Positions 27,680 to 36,203 of a stretch of DNA of 64,000 bases are shown here, one piece after another (within the stretch, counting starts at the first letter, position 1; the number at the start of each line of letters is the position of its first letter). Made by a program: the position numbers and the translations under genes. The stretch comes from CAIZQW01 sp942493055 (GTDB taxonomy: Bacteria > Verrucomicrobiota > Kiritimatiellia > RFP12 > UBA1067), in NCBI GenBank assembly GCA_942493055.1, contig OW818680.1:4464001-4528000 (forward strand). The letters run 5' to 3'. Under the pieces are notes generated by a model that saw nothing but the letters and a program-made list of their open reading frames with translations, did no database searches and had not been told where the DNA came from.

Positions 27680-29023
27680 ATGAATATGCTAAGCTGGTTA
27701 AGCGTTGTCGTTCTGATGGCAACGCTAACTCCGATTGCCCGAGGAGCGCAAACGGAGAATATGCCCCCAGAGGTCGTAAAGCCTGCTATGAAAGCTTATG
27801 ATCTGGGGCTTGAGATGGAGAAGGCCAATCGTCCCGATGCCGCCCTTGGCTCCTATCGTGAAGCCATACAAGAGGCGGAAAAAATCGCTGACGCGCCGGC
27901 AAAGACTGTTCTGACTGCGGCTGCAAATAACGCCGGCACGATCTTGCTGGCGCAAGGCCGGGTGGAAGAGGCCGAGGCCATGTTCCGTAAAGCTGTGAAG
28001 GCTGATCCGCAGCATGCCCTTGCGATCAACAATCTGGCTGCCGCGTTGTTACGGCAGAAGAAGCTCGATGAGGCTATTGCAACGTATGAGCAGGCGATCA
28101 AGGCGGATCCCAAGCATGGCATGGCCTTGAATAACCTGGCCCGGCTGCTGATCACGGCAAAAGATTATCCCGCGGCTGCCAAAGTCCTCTCTGCGAGCAT
28201 GAAGCTCAATCCGATCAATATGCGCGAGACGCTCCTGCTGACATCAGTCGTCTATGAGAAAATGGAGCGCAAGCAAGAGGACAAAGATGCGCTCTGGCGC
28301 GTGCTTCTGGCGACCACGGATAAAACACCGGTCGCACAGCTCAACTTAATCAAGGAGCTGTTCAAGGCGGGCGCCCGTCAACAGCCGACACAGCTTCTCG
28401 CGGAGGCACTGAAGAAAAATCCTGACTGGCCAGAGGCCAGACTCTTCCAGGCGCGCGTGCAGATGCTGGAGGGCAAGAATGAGGTTGCGCTAAAGACCCT
28501 TCAGGAGCTTTTACCCAAGATGCCACAGGACTTCACCGTGCGCCAGGATGCGATCGCCCTGTTGACGCAGTCCGGAAATCTCGAGGAGGCCGCTGCCCTC
28601 GCAAACCAGGCCGTCAAGGATTTCCCCGCGCTCGGAACCGCCTGGTTCGCCCTGGGCTGCGTGGAAGAGAAGCGCGGCAAGATGAAGGAGGCTGAAAAGG
28701 CCTATTTCCAAGCTACGAAGCTGGATGCCTCCTTGTCGGATGCTTGGAACAACCTGGGAACAATGGCCTCGAAGCGTAATGATGCAAAGACGGCGATCTA
28801 CTGTTACGGAAAGGCCCTCGACGCGGATAAGACGAATGTGAAGGCCAAGTATAACCTGGCGCGTACGTTGGTCATCAGCAAGGCGGACATCAAGAAGGGA
28901 CTCCAATTGATGGCTGTTGTGGCTTCAGGCACAAGTGAAGTCGCCCCTCAGGCAAAGAAGTTCATGGATGATATGGCGACCATCGCCAAGGGCGGCGACC
29001 CATTAGCCGGCAGCGTAAAGTAA
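27680..29023 (+). CDS. Secreted TPR protein, possible TadD-like component
   Basis: 447 residues. A signal peptide (MNMLSWLSVVVLMATLTPIARG) lacks a lipobox cysteine. At least five tetratricopeptide repeats follow, for example around HALAINNLAAALLRQKKLDEAI, HGMALNNLARLL and SDAWNNLGTMASKRNDAKTAI. A perfect ribosome-binding site AAAGGAGG precedes the ATG. TadD of Tad loci is a TPR lipoprotein that helps the secretin; this protein may fill that role, though it is not a lipoprotein. It has the locus's orientation. Confidence 0.7.
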   Translation: MNMLSWLSVVVLMATLTPIARGAQTENMPPEVVKPAMKAYDLGLEMEKANRPDAALGSYREAIQEAEKIADAPAKTVLTAAANNAGTILLAQGRVEEAEAMFRKAVKADPQHALAINNLAAALLRQKKLDEAIATYEQAIKADPKHGMALNNLARLLITAKDYPAAAKVLSASMKLNPINMRETLLLTSVVYEKMERKQEDKDALWRVLLATTDKTPVAQLNLIKELFKAGARQQPTQLLAEALKKNPDWPEARLFQARVQMLEGKNEVALKTLQELLPKMPQDFTVRQDAIALLTQSGNLEEAAALANQAVKDFPALGTAWFALGCVEEKRGKMKEAEKAYFQATKLDASLSDAWNNLGTMASKRNDAKTAIYCYGKALDADKTNVKAKYNLARTLVISKADIKKGLQLMAVVASGTSEVAPQAKKFMDDMATIAKGGDPLAGSVK

Positions 29024-29035
29024 AGGAGGCCAATC

Positions 29036-30049
29036 ATGAAAAAAATAAATGACATATGGAATAAGCCTCTGGTCGCGTGCTTCGCGCTTCTCGTTCTGCT
29101 CTTTTCCTCCGTGGCCTCCCTGGCCACCCCTCCGAAGATTCTGGGGAGCGGTGAGTATTCGACCTCCGGCAGCACCTCCTACCAGAATGCAGGAGCGGAT
29201 GAGTTCGGCGGCGATGGCTCCGGCGAAGAGCAGTCCATCGGGATCAAGGGGACCCTTTTTGAGAATGAGACGGAATTCGGCACGGAGAATGCCGGAGGCA
29301 AGACCACCGTCAAGGGCGAGGGCGAGGGGACGGTTACCTGGGATGAGAACGGCGGCATGGTTGAAGTCAAGGTCGGCCTTGAAGCCGTTGTTGAAGGCGC
29401 TGTCAAGGGACAGCTCGGCAGTGACAACCTGGGCCTCTCCGGCGAGGTCGCCGGAAAACTGGAAGCCGCGCTCAAGGGAGAGGGGCTGATCGGCGCGTAT
29501 GTCGATGACAAGGGCCTCACCATTGGCGCAAGAGGACAACTCGGGGCAACGCTCGGCGCTGAGATCAGCACGACAGCCACGTTGACCGTCCTCGGGGTGG
29601 ACACCTCGGTGAAGCTTATTGCGACAGGACAGGTCGGCGCGTCCGTGGAGGGCGCTGCAATTATCACGATCGGCAAAGATGGAAAGATCAAATTCGCGAT
29701 CGGTGGAGGCGCCACCCTCGGCATCGGCGGCAATGTCCGCATGGAGTTTGAAGTGAGCGCGGATAAACTGATGGAGAAACTCGGGCTCAAAGATATCAGC
29801 CAACTCATCGAATGGATCATGAAGGTCTCCCAAAACTCGCAGGAACTCTACGAGGAGTTGTTTGGCGACGAGAACAGCATTTTGGTTGATCTGGATAAGA
29901 TCAAGGAGACATTGGAAGCGATCGGGAATATCAAGGACACGCTTGCTGGCTGGCTTCCCGGGGTCACCGACCCTGGGACAGGGACGGGAACCGGCGGAAA
30001 GAATCAGAAGCCGGTCTCGCTGCAACCGGTTAAAATCTATAAGCCGTAG
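29036..30049 (+). CDS. Glycine-rich secreted beta-structured protein, unrecognised
   Basis: 337 residues. A signal peptide (~1-31, ending VASLAT) is followed by about 200 residues rich in Gly, Val, Glu and Thr with alternating polar and apolar residues (for example VKGQLGSDNLGLSGEVAGKL), which suggests a repetitive beta sheet or barrel. The C-terminal ~80 residues are helical and acidic, then a Gly/Thr tail. AAAGGAGG precedes the ATG. It ends before a palindromic element. It could be a secreted substrate or surface part of the Tad system; this is inference from position. Confidence 0.6.
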   Translation: MKKINDIWNKPLVACFALLVLLFSSVASLATPPKILGSGEYSTSGSTSYQNAGADEFGGDGSGEEQSIGIKGTLFENETEFGTENAGGKTTVKGEGEGTVTWDENGGMVEVKVGLEAVVEGAVKGQLGSDNLGLSGEVAGKLEAALKGEGLIGAYVDDKGLTIGARGQLGATLGAEISTTATLTVLGVDTSVKLIATGQVGASVEGAAIITIGKDGKIKFAIGGGATLGIGGNVRMEFEVSADKLMEKLGLKDISQLIEWIMKVSQNSQELYEELFGDENSILVDLDKIKETLEAIGNIKDTLAGWLPGVTDPGTGTGTGGKNQKPVSLQPVKIYKP

Positions 30050-30069
30050 ACGTGAGCGGACGGTTGGGC

Positions 30070-30123
30070 GTATAGGCGCCTGCCGCGCCGTAGCCTTGCG
30101 CGTAGGCGGGTCTTCGCCTGTAC
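30070..30123. repeat. 54-bp GC-rich palindromic element
   Basis: Ends GTATAGGCG (30070-30078) and CGCCTGTAC (30115-30123) are inverted repeats with one mismatch. The interior (CCTGCCGCGC ... GCGCGTAGGCGGG) is also partly self-complementary. It fills most of the 98-bp gap before the second cpaF. It looks like an extragenic palindrome; it could also shape the transcript as a hairpin. Confidence 0.55.
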
Positions 30124-30147
30124 AACAGAGGAAAGTGGAGAAATGTG

Positions 30148-31224
30148 ATGGATAATAGCAATTCGTTTTTAGTCTTGTTCCTGGAGCCGATCCGCGTCTA
30201 TCTGGAAGATGATGACGTTTCGGAAATCATGATTAATGGACCCTCGAACGTCTACATCGAAAAGAAGGGCAAGCTTCAGAAGACAGAGGCGAAATTCATC
30301 AGCGAGCCTGCACTGAAAGCTGCGGCTGCGAATATCGCGAAGTCCGTCGGACGCTTTCTGAACGAGGATAATCCGCGGCTGGACGCGCGTCTGCCGGATG
30401 GCTCGCGCGTCCATGCGGTGATTCCGCCGCTGTCGCGCTGCGGCACGGTCATCGCGATCCGCAAGTTCAAGAAGGACACCATCACGATCGATAAGATGCT
30501 CGCGTATGGGAGCCTCTCGGAGGACGCGATCAAGCTGATCCGGGCCTTGGTCGTGCTCCATAAGAATGTCATTGTTTCAGGCGCCACGTCTTCCGGCAAG
30601 ACCTCGGTCCTGAATGCCCTGAGCAGCTTCATCCCAAACGCAGAACGCGTGCTGGTCATCGAAGATGCGAGCGAACTGCAGTTGCAGCAGGAGCATATTG
30701 TCCCGTTCGAGACACGTAAGGCGGACAAGAACGGCAATGGCGAAGTCACGATCCGTGACCTGATTCACTCGTCGTTGCGTTTGCGTCCGGATCGTTTGGT
30801 CATCGGTGAAATCCGCGGCGGCGAAGCGCTGGATCTTCTCCAGGCGCTGAATACCGGTCATGCAGGCTCGATGTCCACCATCCACGCCAACACGGCCCTC
30901 GACTGCCTCTTCCGCCTTGAAACGTGCGCGCTCCTCAGCGGAATCGATATTCCCCTGGTCGCGTTGCGCGCACAAGTCGCCTCAGCCATCGACGCCGTGG
31001 TGCACACGGGACGCCTTTCGGACGGCTCGCGCAAGATTCTCTCCATCTCAGAGGTGCTGCCGTTGAAGAATGGCGAATATCAGACGAGCGACTTGTTGGT
31101 GTGGCATACGGACATGATCACGCCAGAAGGAAAGGTTGAAGGACGTTTTATTCTCAAGAACAAGCCCACGTTTATTGAACAGGCCGCTGTTGCCAAATTG
31201 GAATTGCCGGAGGTTCCCAGTTAA
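30148..31224 (+). CDS. cpaF: Second CpaF/TadA secretion ATPase, without FHA domain
   Basis: 358 residues from the ATG at 30148 (GTG at 30145 is in frame). Walker A is GATSSGKTS (~145-153); IGEIRGGEALDLLQALNTGHAGSMSTIHAN follows. [16 protein letters not shown] matches the shared N-terminal ATPase domain. Compared with the copy at 13979 it lacks the FHA domain and linker, starting near the equivalent of residue ~220. A Tad system may use one ATPase for extension and another for retraction, or each may serve a different substrate. It overlaps no gene and is followed at 1 bp by the next. Confidence 0.93.
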   Translation: MDNSNSFLVLFLEPIRVYLEDDDVSEIMINGPSNVYIEKKGKLQKTEAKFISEPALKAAAANIAKSVGRFLNEDNPRLDARLPDGSRVHAVIPPLSRCGTVIAIRKFKKDTITIDKMLAYGSLSEDAIKLIRALVVLHKNVIVSGATSSGKTSVLNALSSFIPNAERVLVIEDASELQLQQEHIVPFETRKADKNGNGEVTIRDLIHSSLRLRPDRLVIGEIRGGEALDLLQALNTGHAGSMSTIHANTALDCLFRLETCALLSGIDIPLVALRAQVASAIDAVVHTGRLSDGSRKILSISEVLPLKNGEYQTSDLLVWHTDMITPEGKVEGRFILKNKPTFIEQAAVAKLELPEVPS

Positions 31225-31225
31225 G

Positions 31226-31588
31226 ATGCAAAAACTAATTATGTGTGGCCTACTTATGGGATGTGCGCAACTCTGCTGCGCGGAGGGCCCTATTGTCATC
31301 CCCGATCCGCGGGTGCAGGCTGTGGCTGTCGCCCAGAAGCAATTCCTGCCCGGACTGAAGCGCGCGGGAGGTTCAATTCTTGAAATCCCCTGGCAACTCG
31401 GACAATGCTTGCGGCTTCCGCTGGGACTGGTCGAGGTGGTGGCTTCTCCATTGCCAGGAGTCGAATTCAAGGAAGGGCTTAAAGATCTTGGCGTCGGCGT
31501 GGTGGCGCCTTTTAAATTCTGCATCGCCGTCTTTGAAATGCCCTACGAAGTCTTCTGCGGCCTCGGCGATGCCGTCACGTTCAAGTAG
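31226..31588 (+). CDS. Small secreted protein at the end of the Tad locus, unrecognised
   Basis: 120 residues from the ATG at 31226, 1 bp after the ATPase stop; GGAGG lies ~12 bp upstream. A signal peptide (MQKLIMCGLLMGCAQLCCA) precedes a short mature domain with RVQAVAVAQKQFLPGLKRAGG and a hydrophobic C-terminal half. It may be a lipoprotein (LCCA) but the lipobox is not clear. Likely the last gene of the Tad transcription unit; no obvious terminator follows. Confidence 0.6.
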   Translation: MQKLIMCGLLMGCAQLCCAEGPIVIPDPRVQAVAVAQKQFLPGLKRAGGSILEIPWQLGQCLRLPLGLVEVVASPLPGVEFKEGLKDLGVGVVAPFKFCIAVFEMPYEVFCGLGDAVTFK

Positions 31589-31751
31589 CCAGCGGTTGGA
31601 CACGCCCTTCGGAAAAAAACTTAAGGTTAAGGTGCTTTTTCTCAGCGTTGAGCATTTGAATATTTTCACGCTAATCCACTCGACAAGCTGAGTCGCCTTT
31701 AAGTACACTGTCCCTCATGATTACTGAGTGAACTAAAGTACAGGAGTTATC

Positions 31752-33233
31752 ATGAACAAGATTCCCCTTCTCTTCGTTGTCGCACTGATCTCTGTTGCCT
31801 CGTTTGTGCAAGCGGCTGAGGCAGCTGCACGGAAGCCGAACATCGTCTTTATTCTCGCTGACGATCTCGGCCAGCGTGACCTCGGCTGTTATGGCAGCAC
31901 GTTTTACGAGACGCCCAACCTTGACCGACTGGCCAAGGAGGGTGCGCGCTTCACGGATGCTTACGCCGCCTGTCCGGTCTGCTCGCCCTCCCGCGCGAGC
32001 ATCATGACCGGCCAGTGGCCGCAGCGCACCGGCATCACGGACTACATCGGCGCCCCCGCGCCGGAGAAGTGGAATCGCAATACCCGCCTCCGTCCCGCGC
32101 CCTACAGCGACCGTCTCGCGCTCGATACGCCGACGCTCGCGAAGGCGATGAAGGCAGCCGGTTACGCAACCTTCTTCGCTGGCAAGTGGCACCTCGGGCC
32201 CGAAGGTTGGTGGCCGGAGAATCAAGGCTTCGATATAAACAAAGGCGGGTGCGACAGGGGCGGGCCGTATGGAGGTAAGCAATATTTCTCGCCCTACAAC
32301 AATCCGCGCCTGAGCAACGGCCCGGATGGCGAGCATCTGCCTGACCGGCTTGCGACAGAGACAGCGACGTTCATTGAAGCGAACAAGGACCGTCCCTTCT
32401 TCGCCTACTTCGCCTTCTACTCCGTCCATACGCCCCTCATGGCGCGCGAGGATCTGCGGAAGAAATACGAGGCGAAGCGCGCGCGCCTCAACCTCTCGGC
32501 GACATGGGGACAAGAAGGGACGCGCGAGGTTCGGCTCGTGCAGGAGCATGCCGTGTATGCGGGCATGGTCGAGGCGATGGACCTTGCCGTGGGTAAAGTC
32601 CTTGCCAAGCTCGATGAACTCGGCCTGCGCGAAAACACTCTGGTGATCTTCACCAGCGACAATGGCGGGCTCTCCACGAGCGAAGGCTCGCCCACCTCCA
32701 ACCTTCCGCTGCGCGGCGGCAAGGGCTGGATGTATGAGGGCGGCATCCGCGAGCCGCTGCTGGTGCGCTGGCCCGCTGTCGTGAAGCCTGGCAGCGTCAT
32801 CGACACACCGGTGAGCGGTCCGGACTATTTCCCCACGCTGCTCGCGGCTGCGAAGGCCCAGCCGCAACCCGGCCAGGTGCTGGACGGCAAGAGCCTCATG
32901 CCGCTCTTCAACGGTCATGCGCTGCCCGAGCGCGCCCTCTTCTGGCACTACCCGCACTATGGCAACCAGGGCGGAGCCCCGGGTTCAGCCATCCGCCGCG
33001 GACCCTGGAAGCTCATCCACTGGCAGGAAGACGACCGCGTGGAACTCTTCGATCTTTCCAAAGATCTCGGCGAGCAGAGCAACCTCGCTGAAAAAGAGCC
33101 GCAGCGCGTGGCACAGCTCCGCGCCGAACTCGCGGCTTGGCAAAAAGAGGTCGGCGCAAAGTTCGCCACCCCCAACATTGCCTACGACGCTGCAAAGCCC
33201 GGCGGCCGCGGCGTCAGAAAAGCCGGCAAGTGA
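31752..33233 (+). CDS. Secreted sulfatase 1 (S1 family, arylsulfatase A-like)
   Basis: 493 residues. A signal peptide (MNKIPLLFVVALISVASFVQA) is followed by the metal site Asp37-Asp38 (LADDLG) and the formylglycine signature C77-S-P-S-R81 with GQWPQRTG after it. Further S1 motifs are GKWHLG, TSDNGG and DLSKDLGEQSNLAE near the end. The enzyme hydrolyses sulfate esters of a carbohydrate; Cys77 must be turned into formylglycine by a maturase not seen in the window. It opens the operon to 41472. CAGGAG precedes the ATG. Confidence 0.95.
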   Translation: MNKIPLLFVVALISVASFVQAAEAAARKPNIVFILADDLGQRDLGCYGSTFYETPNLDRLAKEGARFTDAYAACPVCSPSRASIMTGQWPQRTGITDYIGAPAPEKWNRNTRLRPAPYSDRLALDTPTLAKAMKAAGYATFFAGKWHLGPEGWWPENQGFDINKGGCDRGGPYGGKQYFSPYNNPRLSNGPDGEHLPDRLATETATFIEANKDRPFFAYFAFYSVHTPLMAREDLRKKYEAKRARLNLSATWGQEGTREVRLVQEHAVYAGMVEAMDLAVGKVLAKLDELGLRENTLVIFTSDNGGLSTSEGSPTSNLPLRGGKGWMYEGGIREPLLVRWPAVVKPGSVIDTPVSGPDYFPTLLAAAKAQPQPGQVLDGKSLMPLFNGHALPERALFWHYPHYGNQGGAPGSAIRRGPWKLIHWQEDDRVELFDLSKDLGEQSNLAEKEPQRVAQLRAELAAWQKEVGAKFATPNIAYDAAKPGGRGVRKAGK

Positions 33234-33255
33234 AGATCGAGACGCAAGAAAAAAA

Positions 33256-34731
33256 ATGATCGTCAGGAAAACTATCGCTTCGTCGGGAGTTCTGTTCTTC
33301 GCGATGCTGTCTGCAACGACTCTCTGCTGTCCTGCGGCGGGCCTGGTGCAGACCGTGGCTGAACTGGTGGCCGCCGTGGAAAAGGGTCAGGAGGGCGACA
33401 CGATCGAACTGGCCGCAGGCACCTTCGCGTTGGAGCGGACGCTCGAACTGAAGGCGAAGATGACGCTCAAGGGCGCGGGCATGGACAAGACCCTTGTCAC
33501 CCACGCGGCCTCCTGGAAGCCCTCAACAGCAGCCCTGCCCGACCCGGAGATGCGGCTTGAGGGCTTAAATACCGATGCCTACCTGATCCGCCTCAAGCGG
33601 GACACGCAGGGGGTCACGATCTCGGACATGGCTCTGTATGGACCGTACCTGCACGGGGCGCTCTTCGCCTGGTTCCACACCGGCCTGCACCTGCACCACC
33701 TGCGGATGAAGGACACGCTCTGGTGCGGCGTGCGCACCTTCGGCCTGAAGCAGGCTAAGATCCATGACTGCGAATTCGTCAACGCGGGCGGCCGTTGGGA
33801 GAAGGGTAAGCCGGGGGTGAAGGGCGGGATCACCGGAGGAGGGATCTTCGCCTGCTGGATGGAGGACTCGGAGATCTGGAACAACCGCTTCCTTGAAACC
33901 CGAAGCGCGCCGAACGAGCACTACTACGGCATGAAAGTCCGGCAGGCGAAACGCTGCCGCATGCATCACAACACGATCGAGGTGAACTTCTCGATGGAAC
34001 TCCCGTTTGAGAACGACGAAGACGTGGAGATCGATCACAACATCTGCCATGGTACGATCTCGATTCCTAAACACGCAGGCGGCCCTGTGCCGAAGAGCGG
34101 CTGCACCTTCCACATCCATCACAACTATTTTCGCGACAGCTACAGCATTGAGTTCGTGCGGAACGGCGTGGAGATCGATCACAATCTCTTCGATTTCGAT
34201 GTGCAGAAGGATCACGGGAACCTCATCAGCGCCTTTGGCGACGCAGTCGCGCCGGGCCCGGCGAGCTTCCACAACAACCTCGTGAGCAATCCCGGACGTG
34301 GCGTGATGTGGATGAACGAGCCGTATGGAAAGCTCGACGTGCGCAACAACCACATCATCGTCCGCACGACGAAGACGCCACGGAACGATGGACTCTTCGG
34401 CTTCAACGCAAAGAGCGGCTTCGCGGAGTTTCGTTTTACGGACAACATCATCGTATGCGAAGGCACGCCGCGCCCGCTCTTCCGCAACGACGCCAGCGGA
34501 GGTTCGCTCGTGGAGAACAACAAGCTCGTCAACATCATTGACACCGCCCGCTATCCGAACAAAGCCACCGAAAAACAGCAGGGGCTTGAGCAGCCGCTCT
34601 TGTTCGCGTGCGGCGTGAATGGCGAGATGACGGTAGACGGCTGGAAGACTTGCAAGACCCTGTCGCAACCGATTGATTCCGCAAGCAATAAGAGTGCTCA
34701 ACCGACTAGCGCATCAGCATTAAAGGAGTAA
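33256..34731 (+). CDS. Secreted right-handed beta-helix protein (lyase-like)
   Basis: 491 residues from the ATG at 33256, 22 bp after the sulfatase stop. A signal peptide (~1-30) leads to VQTVAELVAAVEKGQEGDTIELA and LELKAKMTLKGAG, the usual start of parallel beta-helix lyases. Repeated Asn/His ladders follow (HDCEFVNAGG, MHHNTIEVNF, IDHNICHG, IHHNYF, IDHNLFD). Such folds occur in pectate, alginate and chondroitin lyases and in NosD-type proteins. Substrate cannot be read from sequence; the sulfatase neighbours suggest a sulfated glycan. Confidence 0.8.
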   Translation: MIVRKTIASSGVLFFAMLSATTLCCPAAGLVQTVAELVAAVEKGQEGDTIELAAGTFALERTLELKAKMTLKGAGMDKTLVTHAASWKPSTAALPDPEMRLEGLNTDAYLIRLKRDTQGVTISDMALYGPYLHGALFAWFHTGLHLHHLRMKDTLWCGVRTFGLKQAKIHDCEFVNAGGRWEKGKPGVKGGITGGGIFACWMEDSEIWNNRFLETRSAPNEHYYGMKVRQAKRCRMHHNTIEVNFSMELPFENDEDVEIDHNICHGTISIPKHAGGPVPKSGCTFHIHHNYFRDSYSIEFVRNGVEIDHNLFDFDVQKDHGNLISAFGDAVAPGPASFHNNLVSNPGRGVMWMNEPYGKLDVRNNHIIVRTTKTPRNDGLFGFNAKSGFAEFRFTDNIIVCEGTPRPLFRNDASGGSLVENNKLVNIIDTARYPNKATEKQQGLEQPLLFACGVNGEMTVDGWKTCKTLSQPIDSASNKSAQPTSASALKE

Positions 34732-34733
34732 TC

Positions 34734-36203
34734 GTGTACACTGCCACCCTTGCACTGCTCACCGCCCTGTTGCTCACACCGCTGGCCGCGTTGCAAGTTG
34801 CCGCTGTTGATGCTGTGCCTCCACACGAGGAGATGAAGCTCCTTTTTTCCGATCAGCGGGACATCACGAACACATGGGGAAAAATCCACTTTGGCACCAG
34901 TGCCCTGCAACGGTTGCAGGTCTGCGAAAATCCGGGATTCGAGCTGAGTTATTGTCTGCCCGGAACAGGTGGCGTGTGGGAGGTGTACGGCCTGACGTTC
35001 AAGCAGATTGCCAAGCATGGGGATCAGGTTCGCGAGACGAATGCGTGGTCGGTTGTCCATGCAACCACGCGCAACGGTGTGACGTTCGAAAATCTCACGA
35101 CCCTGTACGAGGCCGAGCCCGGACCTTGGACCTTCAACCAGGCCATGACCTACAATCCCGAGGCCAAGGAGTTCATGGTGCTGAAGCTGAAAATGGACAA
35201 CAACGGCTTCCGTTATACCGCGTTCTTCAGTCCGGACGGACGCCTGTGGAAAGAGTACGACCACAATCCGCTGTTCTACGACGGCGACGCCATCAGCCTC
35301 TTCTGGGACCACAACATCCGGCGGTATGTTCTCATCTCAAAGAGCCTCCAGTTCGTGCCGGGAGGCACCAAGCGCATCGTTGATCACGGCAACACCTGCC
35401 GAAGGGTGCTGGTGTTTCGAACCAGTCCGGACGGACGGACATGGACGCCGTCCGACTCCATGGAGGATGTTTGGAACCGTCTCAAACATTCCCAAGGCGG
35501 CGCCGGCTTCAAACCGCTCCCGGATGCGCTCTTCACAGTGCCGGATGCGCTCGATCCGCCGGACCTGGAGTTCTACAGCGGAAACGCCTTCTGGTATCAC
35601 GACCGAAGCTACATGATGGTGCTCAATTATGCGGCGAGCCCGCTCGTTCCCGGCAAACATGCGCCGCAGATGGACACGGAGTGGTGGGTGGGCCGCGAAG
35701 GGCTCAGATGGGAGCGGCCCGGACGGGACGTCAATGCGCTCGGGGAGGCGTTCCCCGGCAACCCTCGCATTACCCATAATCCGATGCTCCTCAACGGCCA
35801 GATCCTCTTCCGCTTCGGCAACTGTCTGGTCGGCATGAAGCAGGACCGCCTCAGCTATGTGGGCGCACGGGCCAATGCGGAGTTCTCCACAACGTCGTTC
35901 GTGATGCCTGCAGGGGATTTGCTACTTAACGCCGCAGTCCCGTCACCCGATCGCCCCTTTGCCACCCAGCAGGCCTATGTCAGGGTAGGGGTGCTGGATG
36001 AGAAGGGCTTGATCGTGCCGGGTTTTGAAACAGATAAATGCCTGATCAAAACAGGCGATCAAATAAATCTGCCATTGGTCTGGGGCGGCAGATCGGCACG
36101 GGAACTGGCTGGCAAGAGCATCCGGCTACGGTTCCAGCTCCGCAGCGCGAACATCTATGCCGTGACATTCAAAAGCTCGAAGCATCAATCTGGAGGAGAA
36201 TAA
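34734..36203 (+). CDS. Secreted five-bladed beta-propeller, GH32/GH43-like
   Basis: 489 residues from a GTG at 34734 with AAAGGAG 5 bp upstream. The signal peptide LLTALLLTPLAALQVAA is nearly the same in DNA as that of the sulfatase at 37786. The mature part has propeller blades of the type seen in GH32/43/117 families: LLFSDQRDITNTWG, RYTAFFSPDGRLWKEYDHNP, AISLFWDHNIRRYVLIS and RVLVFRTSPDGRTW. No certain catalytic trio was assigned. The stop overlaps the next start by 1 bp (TAATG). Confidence 0.7.
   Translation: MYTATLALLTALLLTPLAALQVAAVDAVPPHEEMKLLFSDQRDITNTWGKIHFGTSALQRLQVCENPGFELSYCLPGTGGVWEVYGLTFKQIAKHGDQVRETNAWSVVHATTRNGVTFENLTTLYEAEPGPWTFNQAMTYNPEAKEFMVLKLKMDNNGFRYTAFFSPDGRLWKEYDHNPLFYDGDAISLFWDHNIRRYVLISKSLQFVPGGTKRIVDHGNTCRRVLVFRTSPDGRTWTPSDSMEDVWNRLKHSQGGAGFKPLPDALFTVPDALDPPDLEFYSGNAFWYHDRSYMMVLNYAASPLVPGKHAPQMDTEWWVGREGLRWERPGRDVNALGEAFPGNPRITHNPMLLNGQILFRFGNCLVGMKQDRLSYVGARANAEFSTTSFVMPAGDLLLNAAVPSPDRPFATQQAYVRVGVLDEKGLIVPGFETDKCLIKTGDQINLPLVWGGRSARELAGKSIRLRFQLRSANIYAVTFKSSKHQSGGE

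Noticed and set aside
31671..32957. 428-codon open frame on the minus strand
   Set aside because: Antisense to sulfatase 1, which has clear catalytic motifs.
33565..34701. 378-codon open frame on the minus strand
   Set aside because: Antisense to the beta-helix gene; no ribosome-binding site or recognisable domain.
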